The notes under the pieces: generated by a model
Databases searched by the model: none
What the model was told of the DNA's origin: nothing
What the model saw: only the letters and a program-made list of their open reading frames with translations
Shown: in pieces, positions 22,555 to 31,308 of the stretch
Layout of the letters: every line of letters starts with the position of its first letter
How positions within the stretch are numbered: position 1 is the stretch's first letter
Assembly (NCBI GenBank): GCA_947652615.1
Contig: CANTDX010000039.1
Span: 1 to 35,934 of the forward strand
Direction of reading: 5' to 3'
Length of the DNA: 35,934 bases
Source: an uncultured Dorea sp.
GTDB taxonomy: Bacteria; Bacillota; Clostridia; Lachnospirales; Lachnospiraceae
Program-made: the position numbers and the translations under genes

Positions 22555-24906
22555 ATGAGACATTATCTTGATCTGGTCAGAATCTCGGCAAAGCAGCATA
22601 AGGAACAGAACCGGATGACCAGGCTGTGCATTATTCTGGCGGTATTTCTGGTCACGGTGATCTTCGGGATGGCGGATATGGAGATGCGTTCACAGATGAT
22701 CCAGGCTGTCAAGACGGACGGAAGCTGGCATGCGGCGTTTACGGTGGATGATGAGCAGGGGGCACTGCTTGCGGCGCGCCCGGAGGTGGAGATGATCTCC
22801 CGGTATGGGACGCTGAATTATCATCTGCAGGACGGGTATCAGATCGAAGGAGTGGAGACCGGGATCTGCGGATTCGACGGGGAATTCCAGGAAATGATTC
22901 CGGATGCAGAGATCTCTGAGGGGAGATTTTCGGAGGCGGAAGACGAGATCGTGATCAATGAGAATATAAGGGACCGGCTGGGAGTGAAGATCGGAGATCA
23001 GATCAGCATGACCATGCCCCAGGGAGAGAGCAGGCAATACCGTATCACCGGAATTGCGGGGAACACGAGCTTGATGGCGGAAATGGACGCTTTCTGTGTC
23101 TTCGTCAATGTAGACGGCTTTCTGGCGCTCCATCCGGAGGAAACCGGGGCGGTGCAGGAGATACTTTATTTTGTTAAGTTCAGGTGGTTCTGCGATATAC
23201 AGAAAACGATTGCCGAGATCAGCAGTCAGTTTGGACTTGCGCCAAACCAGGTCCGTCAGAATGCGAAGGTCCTTATGCTGATGTTCCAGAGCGGGGATTC
23301 TTATATGATGGAGTTCTACCTGGTTGCGGGGATTCTGTCAGTTCTGGTGGTGATCGCGGGGATATTTATGATCACTGCGAGTATGAACAGTAATATCGCG
23401 CGGCGGACGGAATTCTTCGGGATGATGCGCTGCCTTGGAGCTACCAGGAAGCAGGTTGTCCGCTTTGTCCGCAGAGAATCGCTTCACTGGTGCAGGTCGG
23501 CGATTCCGGCGGGAGCAGCGTTGGGGATCGTTGTGATATGGATATTATGCGGAATGCTGAGGTTCTTAAGTCCGGGACTCTTCGAAGGCCTGCCTGTATT
23601 CGGGATCAGTGTTCCGGGAGCGGCAGCCGGGATCATCGTAGGCTTTGTCACGGTCCTTCTGGCGGCAAAGTCCCCGGCGAGACGAGCGGCGAAGGTATCT
23701 CCGCTTGCGGCTGTTTCCGGAAATGCAGGAATGGTACACTCGGCAAGGCATGCGGCGCGCACGCGGCTGTTCAAGGTGGATACGGCGCTGGGTGTTCATC
23801 ATGCTTCCGGCAGTAAGAAGAATTTCTTCCTGGTGACGGGTTCTTTCGCGTTCAGTATTATTCTGTTCCTTGCGTTTAGTACGGCGATAGATTTCATGCA
23901 TCATGCGGTCACGCCGCTTCGGCCGTCGGCTCCGGATATCTCTGTCACTAAGGAAGACGGTGATCCCAACCAGATCTCGTATAAGCTTGAAGAGGAATTG
24001 GCAGATGTCCCGGGAGTGAAGCGGATATTGGGAAGGAGTTATGCATATCTTACTATACCGGCAGACGGGCGGACTGTGGCGGTGATCTCCTATAGTGAGC
24101 AGCAGTTTCGGATTTCCGGGGATCTGTTGCTTGAAGGGAGCCTTGAGGAGGCGATGGAAGGAGAGGGTGTACTGTCTGTATTTACAGAGGAGAATGGGAT
24201 GGAATATGGCGGCAGCGTGCCGGTATCCGCGGGGGAAGATGTACTTGAGATTCCGGTGACAGGGCTGCTTTCGAGTGTTCCGGATATGCCGGACAATACT
24301 ACGGATACGCTGATCTGTTCGGAAGAATTATTCCGGAGACTGACGGGCACAGATGGATTTACAGTGCTCGATATACAGCTTCGGGAGGATGTCTCGGACG
24401 CACAGGTGCAGGGGATCAGGCACAGGATCGAGCAGGCATGCGGCGGCAATGTTGTATTCTCTGATAAGCGGATCAGAAATCAGGAGGTAAAAGGGGCGTA
24501 TTATTCCCTTGCAGTCTTCTTATATGGGTTCCTGGCAGTGATAGCCTTGATTGCATTTTTCAATATTATTAACTGCATTGCCATGAGCGTGGCGGCGCGG
24601 ATGCGGGAATACGGCGCGATGCGTGCCATTGGGATGAGTGTCCGGCAATTGATCCGGATGGTTCTGGGCGAGACGGTGACGTATACCGTCTTTGGAGTTG
24701 CCATGGGATGTCTGGCGGGACTGCTGCTCAACTGGTATCTGTTTCATTCTATTGTGACCTCCAGGTGGGGAGAGGTGTGGAGTATTCCAGGCTTAGAGCT
24801 TGCGGTGATCGTGGGTGTTATGCTTGGTTCTGTGTGCCTGGCGGTAATGGGACCGGCAAGGCAGATCAAGGGGATGACGGTAGTGGACACCATCAACAGA
24901 GATTAA
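22555..24906 (+). CDS. ABC transporter permease with two FtsX domains
   Basis: A 783-aa permease. An N-terminal helix (about 20-40) leads to a MacB-type periplasmic-core-like extracellular domain (about 45-235). Three helices of the first FtsX domain follow (about 255-385), then a central helix near 425, a second extracellular domain and a C-terminal FtsX domain (about 655-783) ending in VVDTINRD. The AxxMREYGAMRAIGMS stretch is the conserved FtsX coupling region. The duplicated build differs from the 10-helix BceB permeases, although the operators resemble those of Bce systems. It starts directly on the ATPase stop. No terminator was seen after it; the next promoter begins 27 bases downstream. 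Confidence 0.93.
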   Translation: MRHYLDLVRISAKQHKEQNRMTRLCIILAVFLVTVIFGMADMEMRSQMIQAVKTDGSWHAAFTVDDEQGALLAARPEVEMISRYGTLNYHLQDGYQIEGVETGICGFDGEFQEMIPDAEISEGRFSEAEDEIVINENIRDRLGVKIGDQISMTMPQGESRQYRITGIAGNTSLMAEMDAFCVFVNVDGFLALHPEETGAVQEILYFVKFRWFCDIQKTIAEISSQFGLAPNQVRQNAKVLMLMFQSGDSYMMEFYLVAGILSVLVVIAGIFMITASMNSNIARRTEFFGMMRCLGATRKQVVRFVRRESLHWCRSAIPAGAALGIVVIWILCGMLRFLSPGLFEGLPVFGISVPGAAAGIIVGFVTVLLAAKSPARRAAKVSPLAAVSGNAGMVHSARHAARTRLFKVDTALGVHHASGSKKNFFLVTGSFAFSIILFLAFSTAIDFMHHAVTPLRPSAPDISVTKEDGDPNQISYKLEEELADVPGVKRILGRSYAYLTIPADGRTVAVISYSEQQFRISGDLLLEGSLEEAMEGEGVLSVFTEENGMEYGGSVPVSAGEDVLEIPVTGLLSSVPDMPDNTTDTLICSEELFRRLTGTDGFTVLDIQLREDVSDAQVQGIRHRIEQACGGNVVFSDKRIRNQEVKGAYYSLAVFLYGFLAVIALIAFFNIINCIAMSVAARMREYGAMRAIGMSVRQLIRMVLGETVTYTVFGVAMGCLAGLLLNWYLFHSIVTSRWGEVWSIPGLELAVIVGVMLGSVCLAVMGPARQIKGMTVVDTINRD

Positions 24907-24932
24907 GCGGTTCCCTGTATGCGGCGGAGTAT

Positions 24933-24961
24933 TTGACTTCCGGCCTGAGATTCCGTATAAT
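24933..24961 (+). promoter_or_regulatory. Sigma-A promoter of the glycosylase gene
   Basis: TTGACT (24933-24938) and TATAAT (24956-24961) are exactly 17 bp apart, 43 bases upstream of the glycosylase ATG. Confidence 0.8.
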
Positions 24962-25004
24962 AGATGAAGGTGTTGAAGAGATAGAAGCAGGAAGGAATGG
25001 AAGT

Positions 25005-25577
25005 ATGGAATGGACGGATGGAAAGACGCGGTGCCAGTGGGCGAATCCTAAGAATGAGAGATATATCCGGTATCACGATGAAGAGTGGGGAGTTCCGGTG
25101 CATGACGATCATAAGCTGTTTGAGATGCTGGTGCTTGAGGCGTTTCAGGCTGGCCTGACTTGGGAGTGTGTGCTGAATAAGCGGGAGAGCTTCAGGAAGG
25201 CATTTGATGATTTTGATCTGGAGAAGGTCTGCGGATATGGGGAAGAGAAGATAGAGGAGCTTCTTCATAACCCAGACATCATCCGCAATCAGCTGAAGAT
25301 CCGGGCGGCAGTGACGAATGCGCGGATATTTCGTCAGATCCGGCAGGAATACCAGAGCTTTTCCGATTATCTGTGGCGCTTTACAGAGGGTAAGGTAATC
25401 TATGAGACGGGGCAGACCCGGTCTGAGCTTTCCGACATGGTGTCGAAGGATTTGAAGAAGCGGGGCATGAAATTTGTCGGAACAACGATCATCTATGCCT
25501 ATCTGCAGGCGGTCGGTGTGATCTATTCCCATGACGAAGGATGTTTTCTGGCAGCAGGGCAGCAGGTCAGGCCGTGA
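25005..25577 (+). CDS. tag: DNA-3-methyladenine glycosylase I
   Basis: A 190-aa base-excision-repair enzyme that removes 3-methyladenine from alkylated DNA. The zinc-snap ligands of E. coli Tag (C4, H17, H175, C179) have clear matches at C10, H24, H176 and C180. E45 in LEAFQAGLTW matches the base-recognition/catalytic glutamate. Length agrees with the E. coli enzyme (187 aa). The frame is open far upstream, but the correct start is the ATG at 25005: it has GGAAGGA 8 bases upstream and lies downstream of a 17-bp-spacer promoter, while the longer frame only overlaps the preceding permease gene. It is probably monocistronic. Confidence 0.95.
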   Translation: MEWTDGKTRCQWANPKNERYIRYHDEEWGVPVHDDHKLFEMLVLEAFQAGLTWECVLNKRESFRKAFDDFDLEKVCGYGEEKIEELLHNPDIIRNQLKIRAAVTNARIFRQIRQEYQSFSDYLWRFTEGKVIYETGQTRSELSDMVSKDLKKRGMKFVGTTIIYAYLQAVGVIYSHDEGCFLAAGQQVRP

Positions 25578-25624
25578 ACGGTAATGCTTTCTGGGAAAAT
25601 ATCTTGCTAATATTTCGCTAAAAA

Positions 25625-25653
25625 TTGACAAATCATATTAACAAGGGTATAAT
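25625..25653 (+). promoter_or_regulatory. Consensus sigma-A promoter
   Basis: TTGACA (25625-25630) and TATAAT (25648-25653) match both consensus hexamers with a 17-bp spacer. Transcription should start near 25660, which rules out the ATG at 25654 as a start of the next gene. Confidence 0.9.
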
Positions 25654-25680
25654 ATGGACATTATTTCTAGGAGAAGATAC

Positions 25681-26268
25681 ATGATGTGGTGGAATGACAG
25701 GATTATTGGTGGAAATGCATACCAGGTGTTGCTTTGGTTTGTCTTATACAGTATATTGGGATGGCTTGTGGAGTCGGTCTATATGTCCATCTGTAACAGG
25801 AAGATTACGAACAGAGGATTTGCAAGGGGGCCCATGTGTCCGATCTATGGGTTTGGCGCGCTGACGGTGTTCTTCATTCTGCGCCCGTACAGCGAGAATC
25901 CGTTTCGGCTGTTTGTGATGGGGATGTTCCTTGCAACGACGTTGGAATTCGTGACGGCGCGTATCATGCAGAGATTCTTCGGAGAGATCTGGTGGGATTA
26001 TCAGGAGAAGCCCTTTAATTATCAGGGGATTATCTGTCTGGAGAGTTCGATTGCCTGGGGATTCTATACGGTTGCGCTGTTTCTGTTCTTACATAAGATC
26101 ATCGTGAGCATGGTAGACTGTGTTCCGGTGCGGGCGGGGAAGATCTTAGGGAGCGTGATCATGGGGGCATATCTGATTGATTTTATGCTGACGGTGTACA
26201 AGGAGAAGAAGAGCGATCTGGAGGATGTGCTGGAAGAGAGTGATGAGAGAGAAAGGAGATTCCTATGA
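25681..26268 (+). CDS. CmpB-like membrane protein (putative ABC-transporter type IV family)
   Basis: A 195-aa integral membrane protein with four or five hydrophobic segments (about 12-33, 58-74, 80-100, 125-143 and 155-173). It contains the family's conserved GWLVESVY near the first helix, NRGFARGPMCPIYGFGA, and a WWDYQEKPFNYQGIICLESSIAWG block. These identify the PF06541 (CmpB/DUF1113) family, whose role is not established. The start is the first of two ATGs after AGGAGA. The earlier ATG at 25654 overlaps the -10 box and would not be transcribed. Its end overlaps the acetyltransferase start by four bases (ATGA), so the two are translationally coupled. Confidence 0.85.
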   Translation: MMWWNDRIIGGNAYQVLLWFVLYSILGWLVESVYMSICNRKITNRGFARGPMCPIYGFGALTVFFILRPYSENPFRLFVMGMFLATTLEFVTARIMQRFFGEIWWDYQEKPFNYQGIICLESSIAWGFYTVALFLFLHKIIVSMVDCVPVRAGKILGSVIMGAYLIDFMLTVYKEKKSDLEDVLEESDERERRFL

Positions 26269-26777
26269 GTGAGATTACATACCGTAACCCGGCAGCGGAA
26301 GACGCGGAGAATATTGTGGATTTTTATAATTATGTAGGGGGAGAGACGAGCTTCCTGAGCTTCGAGAAGGATGAGTATCCGCTTGATGTGAAGGCGCAGG
26401 AAGCTAAGATTAGAGAGCTTCAGGGTGATGTCAACAATACGATGCTTCTGGCTCTTGACGGTGAGAAGATCGTGGGGATTGCAACGATCAGTTCCAGCCA
26501 TAAGATCAAATCCCGGCATGAAGGAGAGCTGGGGATTGTTGTTGCGAAGGAATACCAGGGACAGGGAATCGGGAGTAAGCTGATCCAGATGTTGATAGAC
26601 TGGTGTAAAGGGAACGGTGTGACTACAAGGATCCGCCTGGATACAAGAACAGACAATACAATGGCTGTTTCACTGTATCTGAAGTTTGGGTTCGTCGTGG
26701 AAGGCTGCTGTAAGAACCAGACATTATTGGACGGGAAATACTACGATCTTTATATTATGGGAATGATGATAAAGTAA
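26265..26777 (+). CDS. GNAT family N-acetyltransferase
   Basis: A 170-aa cytosolic acyl-CoA-dependent acetyltransferase. The acetyl-CoA-binding motif A is seen in LGIVVAKEYQGQGIGSKLI (about 86-104), with the (Q/R)xxGxG/A pyrophosphate loop. The C-terminal SLYLKFGFVVEG is the usual end-of-fold motif B, with the DLYIMGMMIK strand after it. The acceptor, whether amine, protein N-terminus or drug, cannot be read. It overlaps the membrane protein gene by 4 bases and shares its promoter. A terminator hairpin follows 45 bases later. Confidence 0.92.
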   Translation: MSEITYRNPAAEDAENIVDFYNYVGGETSFLSFEKDEYPLDVKAQEAKIRELQGDVNNTMLLALDGEKIVGIATISSSHKIKSRHEGELGIVVAKEYQGQGIGSKLIQMLIDWCKGNGVTTRIRLDTRTDNTMAVSLYLKFGFVVEGCCKNQTLLDGKYYDLYIMGMMIK

Positions 26778-26822
26778 CGGACAAAGCAGGGTATTATTGG
26801 AAATACAGGACATTTTTATCAG

Positions 26823-26863
26823 GGGGATTATGGCTTGAACGAAGTTATAATCCCCTTGGTTTT
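26823..26863 (+). terminator. Terminator after the acetyltransferase gene
   Basis: GGGGATTAT (26823-26831) pairs with ATAATCCCC (26847-26855), with additional CTT/AAG pairs inside the loop. TTGGTTTT follows. It ends the CmpB-like/GNAT operon. Confidence 0.75.
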
Positions 26864-26930
26864 CAGGGATTTTTGCGCAAACTGAGGATTATGAAGAGAG
26901 CGGAGAGCGGGAAACTATAGAATTTTATGT

Positions 26931-26992
26931 GCCAGATTAGTGCAAATATAGCCAGTTTAGTGCAAACACGAGACTGCAAAATGCGCTAGAAT
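26931..26992 (+). promoter_or_regulatory. Direct-repeat operator and -10 of the xylosidase gene
   Basis: GCCAGATTAGTGCAAA (26931-26946) is repeated 20 bp later with one change, GCCAGTTTAGTGCAAA (26951-26966). A TAGAAT (26987-26992) 20 bases further on is a likely -10 with no good -35, so the repeats sit where an activator (AraC-type, for example) would contact polymerase. The core GTGCAAA recurs, again as a repeat, upstream of the sugar importer. Confidence 0.6.
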
Positions 26993-27029
26993 ACATTTCA
27001 GATCATATTTGAAATCGGAGGTACATGGA

Positions 27030-29030
27030 ATGAAGATTTATGTTAATTGCGCCGCTCCTAAGCAGGGGAACGGCAGTAAGGAGACACCTTTCAAACACAT
27101 CAATGACGCGGCGAAGACGGCAAGACCCGGGGATGAAGTTATCGTTGCACCGGGAATCTATCGGGAGTCTGTAGATCCGGTATACGCAGGTACGGAGGAT
27201 GCCCGCATTACCTATCGCAGCGAAGAACCGCTGGGTGCAGAGATCACGGGTGCGGAGCCGGCTGTCGGATGGGAGCGTTATCAGGACAATGTGTGGGTTT
27301 ACCGTGTTGATAACGGGGTATTTGGCAGCTATAACCCATATACGACATTTGTAGGCGGCGACTGGTATTTCGCGCCGGTGGTAAGGCATACGGGAGCGGT
27401 ATATCTGAACGACCGTCAGCTCTATGAGACAGAGAGTTTGGAGGAATGTATCAAGGGCGAAGTGTATGCGCCGTCATGGGAGCCGGAGTGGTCCGTGTAT
27501 AAGTGGTATACCGAGCAGGATGGCAATGAGACAGTGATCTACGCGAATTTCCAGGGCAAGAACCCCAACGAGGAGAAGGTAGAGATCAATGTCAGAAGGA
27601 ATTGCTTCATGCCGTCGAAGACAGGAATCGGCTATATTACGTTCAGCGGATTTACGGTGAATAAAGCGGCCACCACATGGGCGCCGCCGGCCGCTTATCA
27701 GGACGGGATGATCGGACCTCACTGGTCAAAGGGATGGATCATCGAGGACTGCGATATCAGCAACAGTAAGTGCAGCGGAATCTCTCTTGGCAAATATTAT
27801 GACGAGGAGAACGATCACTATTTTACAATCAAGAAGGTAAAGAGCCCGACACAGATGGAGCGCGACGCGGTATGCCGCGGCCAGTACCACGGCTGGACGA
27901 AGGAGACGGTGGGAAGCCATATTGTAAGACGCTGTCATATCCACCACTGTGAACAGACAGGTATCGTCGGACGTATGGGATGTGTATTCAGTCTGATCGA
28001 GGATAACCACATCCATCACATCAACAATATGCAGCAGTTAGGCGGGGCGGAGATCTCAGGAATCAAGCTTCACGCAGCCATTGACGTAGTGATGCGGCGC
28101 AACCATATCCATCACTCGACCATGGGTATCTGGACAGATTGGGAGGCTCAGGGCACGCGCATTTCCCAGAACCTTCTCCACGATAATCATTCACCGGAAG
28201 GAACACCGATGGCAGAGGGCGCAATGTGCAGCCAGGATATCTTCGTGGAGGTAAGCCACGGCCCGACATTGATCGATAACAATATCATGCTTTCAAGGGC
28301 GGCAGTCCGTATTGCAACGGAGGGTGTGGCATGCGTACATAACCTGATGCTGGGTTCATTTACCGCAGTCGGCGCGGGAACCGATCATGCTGACGACGAA
28401 GTAGGAAGGCAGCCTCGTTACACACCATATCACATCCGCCACCGCACAGAGGTGGCAGGATTTAACACGATCCTCCACGGGGATGACCGTATCTATAACA
28501 ATATCTTCATCCAGAATTATCAGCCGATGGCAGATGAGAAGGAAGCGAAGGATTTTGGTTATGATAATCAGGTAGCCGGAACAGAAATATTCGATGAGTA
28601 TCCGACTTATGATGAGTGGATCGCTAATTTTGAGATGGATAAGCCGGCAGACATGCACAAGCTGATGAAGTATCATTTCGGACATCTCCCGGTATGGATC
28701 AATGGAAATGCTTACTTTAACGGTGCGAAGGCATATAAGAAAGAAGCATCCAATCTGGTAAATGATAAAGACCAGGTGAGTGTAGAATTGGTTGAGCAGG
28801 ACGGAGGATATTTCCTTAAGACCAATGTATACGATCTGATGGATGAGTTCAAGACGGGTATCATCAACAGTGATATCCTTGGATATGCATTCGAGCCTGA
28901 GCAGAGATTCGAGGATCCGGACGGAACGGAGATCATATTTACAGAGGATTATCTGGGTGAACACAGAAGCGCGGCAGCAGTGCCGGGCCCATTCGCGTCC
29001 AAGGAAGCAGCGGGCAAGAGACTCTGGTAA
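27030..29030 (+). CDS. GH120 family beta-xylosidase (cytoplasmic)
   Basis: A 666-aa right-handed beta-helix glycosidase expected to release xylose from xylo-oligosaccharides. It follows, from memory, the sequence pattern of Thermoanaerobacterium XylC: YANFQG-NPNEE-VEINVRR near 171-190, IGP-WSKGWIIED (228-240), EISGIKLHAAID (341-352), DWEAQGTR (370-377) and FVEVSHGP (405-412). E341, D370 and E407 correspond to E353, D382 (nucleophile) and E405. The nucleophile-to-acid spacing is about 14 residues longer here. There is no signal peptide, so substrates must be imported, which fits the sugar ABC importer nearby. The start is the ATG after CGGAGGT; a TTG 21 bases upstream is also in frame. Confidence 0.85.
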   Translation: MKIYVNCAAPKQGNGSKETPFKHINDAAKTARPGDEVIVAPGIYRESVDPVYAGTEDARITYRSEEPLGAEITGAEPAVGWERYQDNVWVYRVDNGVFGSYNPYTTFVGGDWYFAPVVRHTGAVYLNDRQLYETESLEECIKGEVYAPSWEPEWSVYKWYTEQDGNETVIYANFQGKNPNEEKVEINVRRNCFMPSKTGIGYITFSGFTVNKAATTWAPPAAYQDGMIGPHWSKGWIIEDCDISNSKCSGISLGKYYDEENDHYFTIKKVKSPTQMERDAVCRGQYHGWTKETVGSHIVRRCHIHHCEQTGIVGRMGCVFSLIEDNHIHHINNMQQLGGAEISGIKLHAAIDVVMRRNHIHHSTMGIWTDWEAQGTRISQNLLHDNHSPEGTPMAEGAMCSQDIFVEVSHGPTLIDNNIMLSRAAVRIATEGVACVHNLMLGSFTAVGAGTDHADDEVGRQPRYTPYHIRHRTEVAGFNTILHGDDRIYNNIFIQNYQPMADEKEAKDFGYDNQVAGTEIFDEYPTYDEWIANFEMDKPADMHKLMKYHFGHLPVWINGNAYFNGAKAYKKEASNLVNDKDQVSVELVEQDGGYFLKTNVYDLMDEFKTGIINSDILGYAFEPEQRFEDPDGTEIIFTEDYLGEHRSAAAVPGPFASKEAAGKRLW

Positions 29031-29078
29031 GAGTTATACTGTGCACCAGATTTCATCGGCCGTGAGTATAATAATAGA

Positions 29079-29106
29079 GGGGTTGCCGTATCAGGACGGC
29101 AGCCCC
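29079..29106. terminator. Hairpin between convergent xylosidase and antiporter genes
   Basis: GGGGTTGCCGT (29079-29089) and ACGGCAGCCCC (29096-29106) form an 11-bp stem with one G-T pair. It is flanked by AT-rich tracts on both strands, more T-rich on the minus strand, and sits 48 bases after one gene and 6 bases past the other. Confidence 0.75.
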
Positions 29107-29112
29107 ATATAA

Positions 29113-30282
29113 TCAGCTTTTCTTCTGGTACAGAACCTTCAGCATGATCGGTGTGATGACGGAAGACACCAGGATCAAGAGGATCACCGCAGAGAAATAT
29201 TTGGCTTCGATCATCTGTACCTGCAATCCCTTCTGAGCGACGATCAGCGCTACTTCTCCCCGGGTCATCATCCCGACCCCAATCTTCAGGGAATCCACCG
29301 TATGAAAACCTAAGAGCCTGGACATGATACCGCATCCGATGATCTTGGTGATAAGCGCCACGATCACGAACAGCACGCAGAAACCAAGCAAAGCGGGTGT
29401 CATATCATCAATAGAGGTCTTAAGGCCGATGCTTGCGAAGAATACAGGAGCAAAGAGCATGTAAGAATTGATATCGACCTTCCGTGCTATGTATTCTGAA
29501 TCATCAATGCTGCACAGTACGATCCCCGCCACATACGCTCCGGTGATATCTGCGATTCCGAAGAATCGTTCTGCTGCGTACGCCATGGCGAAGGCGAGCA
29601 CGAAGCCCAGGATAGGGATACGCCTGGTGTGGGGATATTTCTTATCTAGTATCTGGAAGATCTTATAGATAATAACCCCAAAGACGACAGCCATAATGAA
29701 GAACAGAACCGTACTTATGATCACAGTGGAAGGCCTGGAATCAGGATCCTTCATGCCGACAACAAAGGTCAGTACAATGATGCCGATGACATCGTCGATG
29801 ATGGCGGCGCTCATAATCGTTGTTCCGGTCTCGGATTTCAGATATCCCAGTTCTTGAAGAGATGCAACGGTAATGCTCACAGATGTTGCGGTCATGATTA
29901 CGCCGGTAAAGAGTGCGGAATAGAACTGGCTGGTGCCTGACGGTGCGAATCCGTAATAGCAGCAGTAGAGAAGATATCCGCCTGCTAAGGGGACGAACAC
30001 GCCTGCGCAGGCGATAAGAAGAGCTTTCCAACCGGTACGCATCAGGTCTTTCAGGCTGGTCTGCAATCCTGCGAAGAACATCAGAAGAACGACTCCGATC
30101 TCAGCCATGCCGCTGATTAGTTCTGTCTGCTGCACAAGTCCAAGGATACTTGGGCCGATCAGAAGCCCGGCGACGATCTCCCCGACAACCTGAGGTGCCT
30201 TAAGCTTAGCCGCGGCAAGTCCGCACAGTTTGGCGGAGATCAGAATGATGGCAAGGTCTTTGAAGATTACATAGGTTTCCAT
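29113..30282 (-). CDS. CPA2 family cation:proton antiporter
   Basis: A 389-aa membrane protein with about 12 helices and the Na_H_Exchanger (PF00999) fold. It shows LKAPQVVGEIVAGLLIGPSIL at the N-terminus, the ion-binding pair D163-D164 in SAAIIDDVIGI (the two-Asp motif of electrogenic NapA-like members), and GMMTRGEVALIVA near residues 341-353. No RCK or TrkA regulatory domain is attached, unlike KefB/KefC. It probably exchanges Na+ or K+ for H+ to control cytosolic pH. AAAGGAG precedes the ATG. Its own promoter has a consensus -10, and it ends at a shared terminator, so it is a single-gene unit set between the two sugar-use units. Confidence 0.93.
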   Translation of the reverse strand: METYVIFKDLAIILISAKLCGLAAAKLKAPQVVGEIVAGLLIGPSILGLVQQTELISGMAEIGVVLLMFFAGLQTSLKDLMRTGWKALLIACAGVFVPLAGGYLLYCCYYGFAPSGTSQFYSALFTGVIMTATSVSITVASLQELGYLKSETGTTIMSAAIIDDVIGIIVLTFVVGMKDPDSRPSTVIISTVLFFIMAVVFGVIIYKIFQILDKKYPHTRRIPILGFVLAFAMAYAAERFFGIADITGAYVAGIVLCSIDDSEYIARKVDINSYMLFAPVFFASIGLKTSIDDMTPALLGFCVLFVIVALITKIIGCGIMSRLLGFHTVDSLKIGVGMMTRGEVALIVAQKGLQVQMIEAKYFSAVILLILVSSVITPIMLKVLYQKKS

Positions 30283-30327
30283 ATTCGAATCACTCCTTTG
30301 TAAAACAGATTTCCTAAAACGTCATTC

Positions 30328-30356
30328 ATTATAGCACCGCCTCAGGCGTTATGCAA
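30328..30356 (-). promoter_or_regulatory. Promoter of the antiporter gene
   Basis: Minus strand TTGCAT (30351-30356) and TATAAT (30328-30333) have a 17-bp spacer and a TGC extended -10, 46 bases upstream of the ATG. Confidence 0.85.
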
Positions 30357-30400
30357 GAAAGATTCTAATGTCGAATAATAGCAGAATCGGATAAATATAA

Positions 30401-30430
30401 GAGGAGGACTTCACCAGGAAAGCCCTCCTC
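30401..30430 (-). terminator. Terminator of the sugar importer operon
   Basis: GAGGAGG (30401-30407) pairs with CCTCCTC (30424-30430), with inner ACTT/AAGC partly paired. On the minus strand it is followed by TTATATTTAT. It lies 28 bases past the last permease gene. Confidence 0.8.
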
Positions 30431-30458
30431 TCTATCGTGTTGTTCTTAATCGTACAAT

Positions 30459-31307
30459 TTAGCCCTTTACGCCGCCGGAAGCGAGACCGCTTACCAGATT
30501 CTTCTCAATACCCATGAACAGGATTACTACAGGTACGATAGCGAAGAGTGACGCGGCGAACAGATATTGCCACTCGATCATATTATAGCCGTTGAAGATG
30601 TTGATACCTACCGTCAGAGGTTCACGCTCGCTGGTAGAGATCAGACATAATGCAACCGTGTACTCATTCCATGCATTAATAAAGATGAAGATCAGAGTAG
30701 TAACAATACCAGGAGCAGCTACCGGGAGCAGCACCTTGGTCATACCCTGAATACGGTTGCAGCCGTCGATGGTCGCAGCCTGTTCCATCTCTACGGAGAT
30801 TCCTATAAATGTTCCGCGCAGCAGCCAGATCGTAAACGCCTGGTTGAATGCCGCATTGATGAAGATAAGGCCGATGATACTGTCTGTCAGGCTCAGAATA
30901 GACATTACCTTATAAATACCGATCAGAAGGACGACCGGAGCGAACATCTGGGATACAATAACGAATCCCAGGAAGATGGTCTGCCCCTTGAACTTCATAC
31001 GGGCCAGTGCATAAGCGGCAGGAATACCGCAGAGCATGGCGATGATAGTAGAGCCGCCGGCGATAAGAAGAGAATTGAACAGGTAATTGGCCATAGGCGC
31101 CCGATGCCAGATATCAAGGAAGTTGGACCATAGCGACGTGATCGGAAGTATAGTCCCTTCCATGGAGAAAATCTCTGCTCGGCTCTTTAATGCAGTACAG
31201 AACATGGCAAAGTACGGATACAGAGTAATAATACATACTACGAATATCACTACATAGAGCAGGATCCGTAAGATTAATTTCTTAAGAGAGCCAGGTTTTT
31301 TAGTCAT
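30459..31307 (-). CDS. Carbohydrate ABC transporter permease (MalG type)
   Basis: A 282-aa inner-membrane subunit with six helices. It shows the MalG-family N-terminal ITLYPYFAMFCTALKSRAEIF and the EAA loop EMEQAATIDGCNRIQGMTKVLLP (about 175-197), which docks onto the ATPase. The start is set at MTKKPGS, 9 bases after GGAAAGGAG and one base after the stop of the upstream permease; a longer frame begins inside that gene. It forms the translocation pore with the preceding permease. No ATPase gene is in the operon, so a shared MsiK/MsmX-type ATPase encoded elsewhere is inferred. Confidence 0.95.
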   Translation of the reverse strand: MTKKPGSLKKLILRILLYVVIFVVCIITLYPYFAMFCTALKSRAEIFSMEGTILPITSLWSNFLDIWHRAPMANYLFNSLLIAGGSTIIAMLCGIPAAYALARMKFKGQTIFLGFVIVSQMFAPVVLLIGIYKVMSILSLTDSIIGLIFINAAFNQAFTIWLLRGTFIGISVEMEQAATIDGCNRIQGMTKVLLPVAAPGIVTTLIFIFINAWNEYTVALCLISTSEREPLTVGINIFNGYNMIEWQYLFAASLFAIVPVVILFMGIEKNLVSGLASGGVKG

Positions 31308-31308
31308 A

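Noticed and set aside
19869..24906. Calling the two-component/ABC cluster a true Bce-type resistance module
   Set aside because: The kinase has a loop of about 70 residues and the permease has two FtsX domains, not the 10-helix BceB build. Only the operators look Bce-like.
25654..25680. Upstream ATG as the start of the CmpB-like gene
   Set aside because: It overlaps the -10 of a consensus promoter and would precede the transcription start; the ATG at 25681 has its own AGGAGA.
27030..29030. Reading the beta-helix protein as a pectate lyase or polysaccharide lyase
   Set aside because: The parallel beta-helix fold alone suggests this, but the ordered blocks around E341, D370 and E407 fit GH120 beta-xylosidase much better, and there is no signal peptide.
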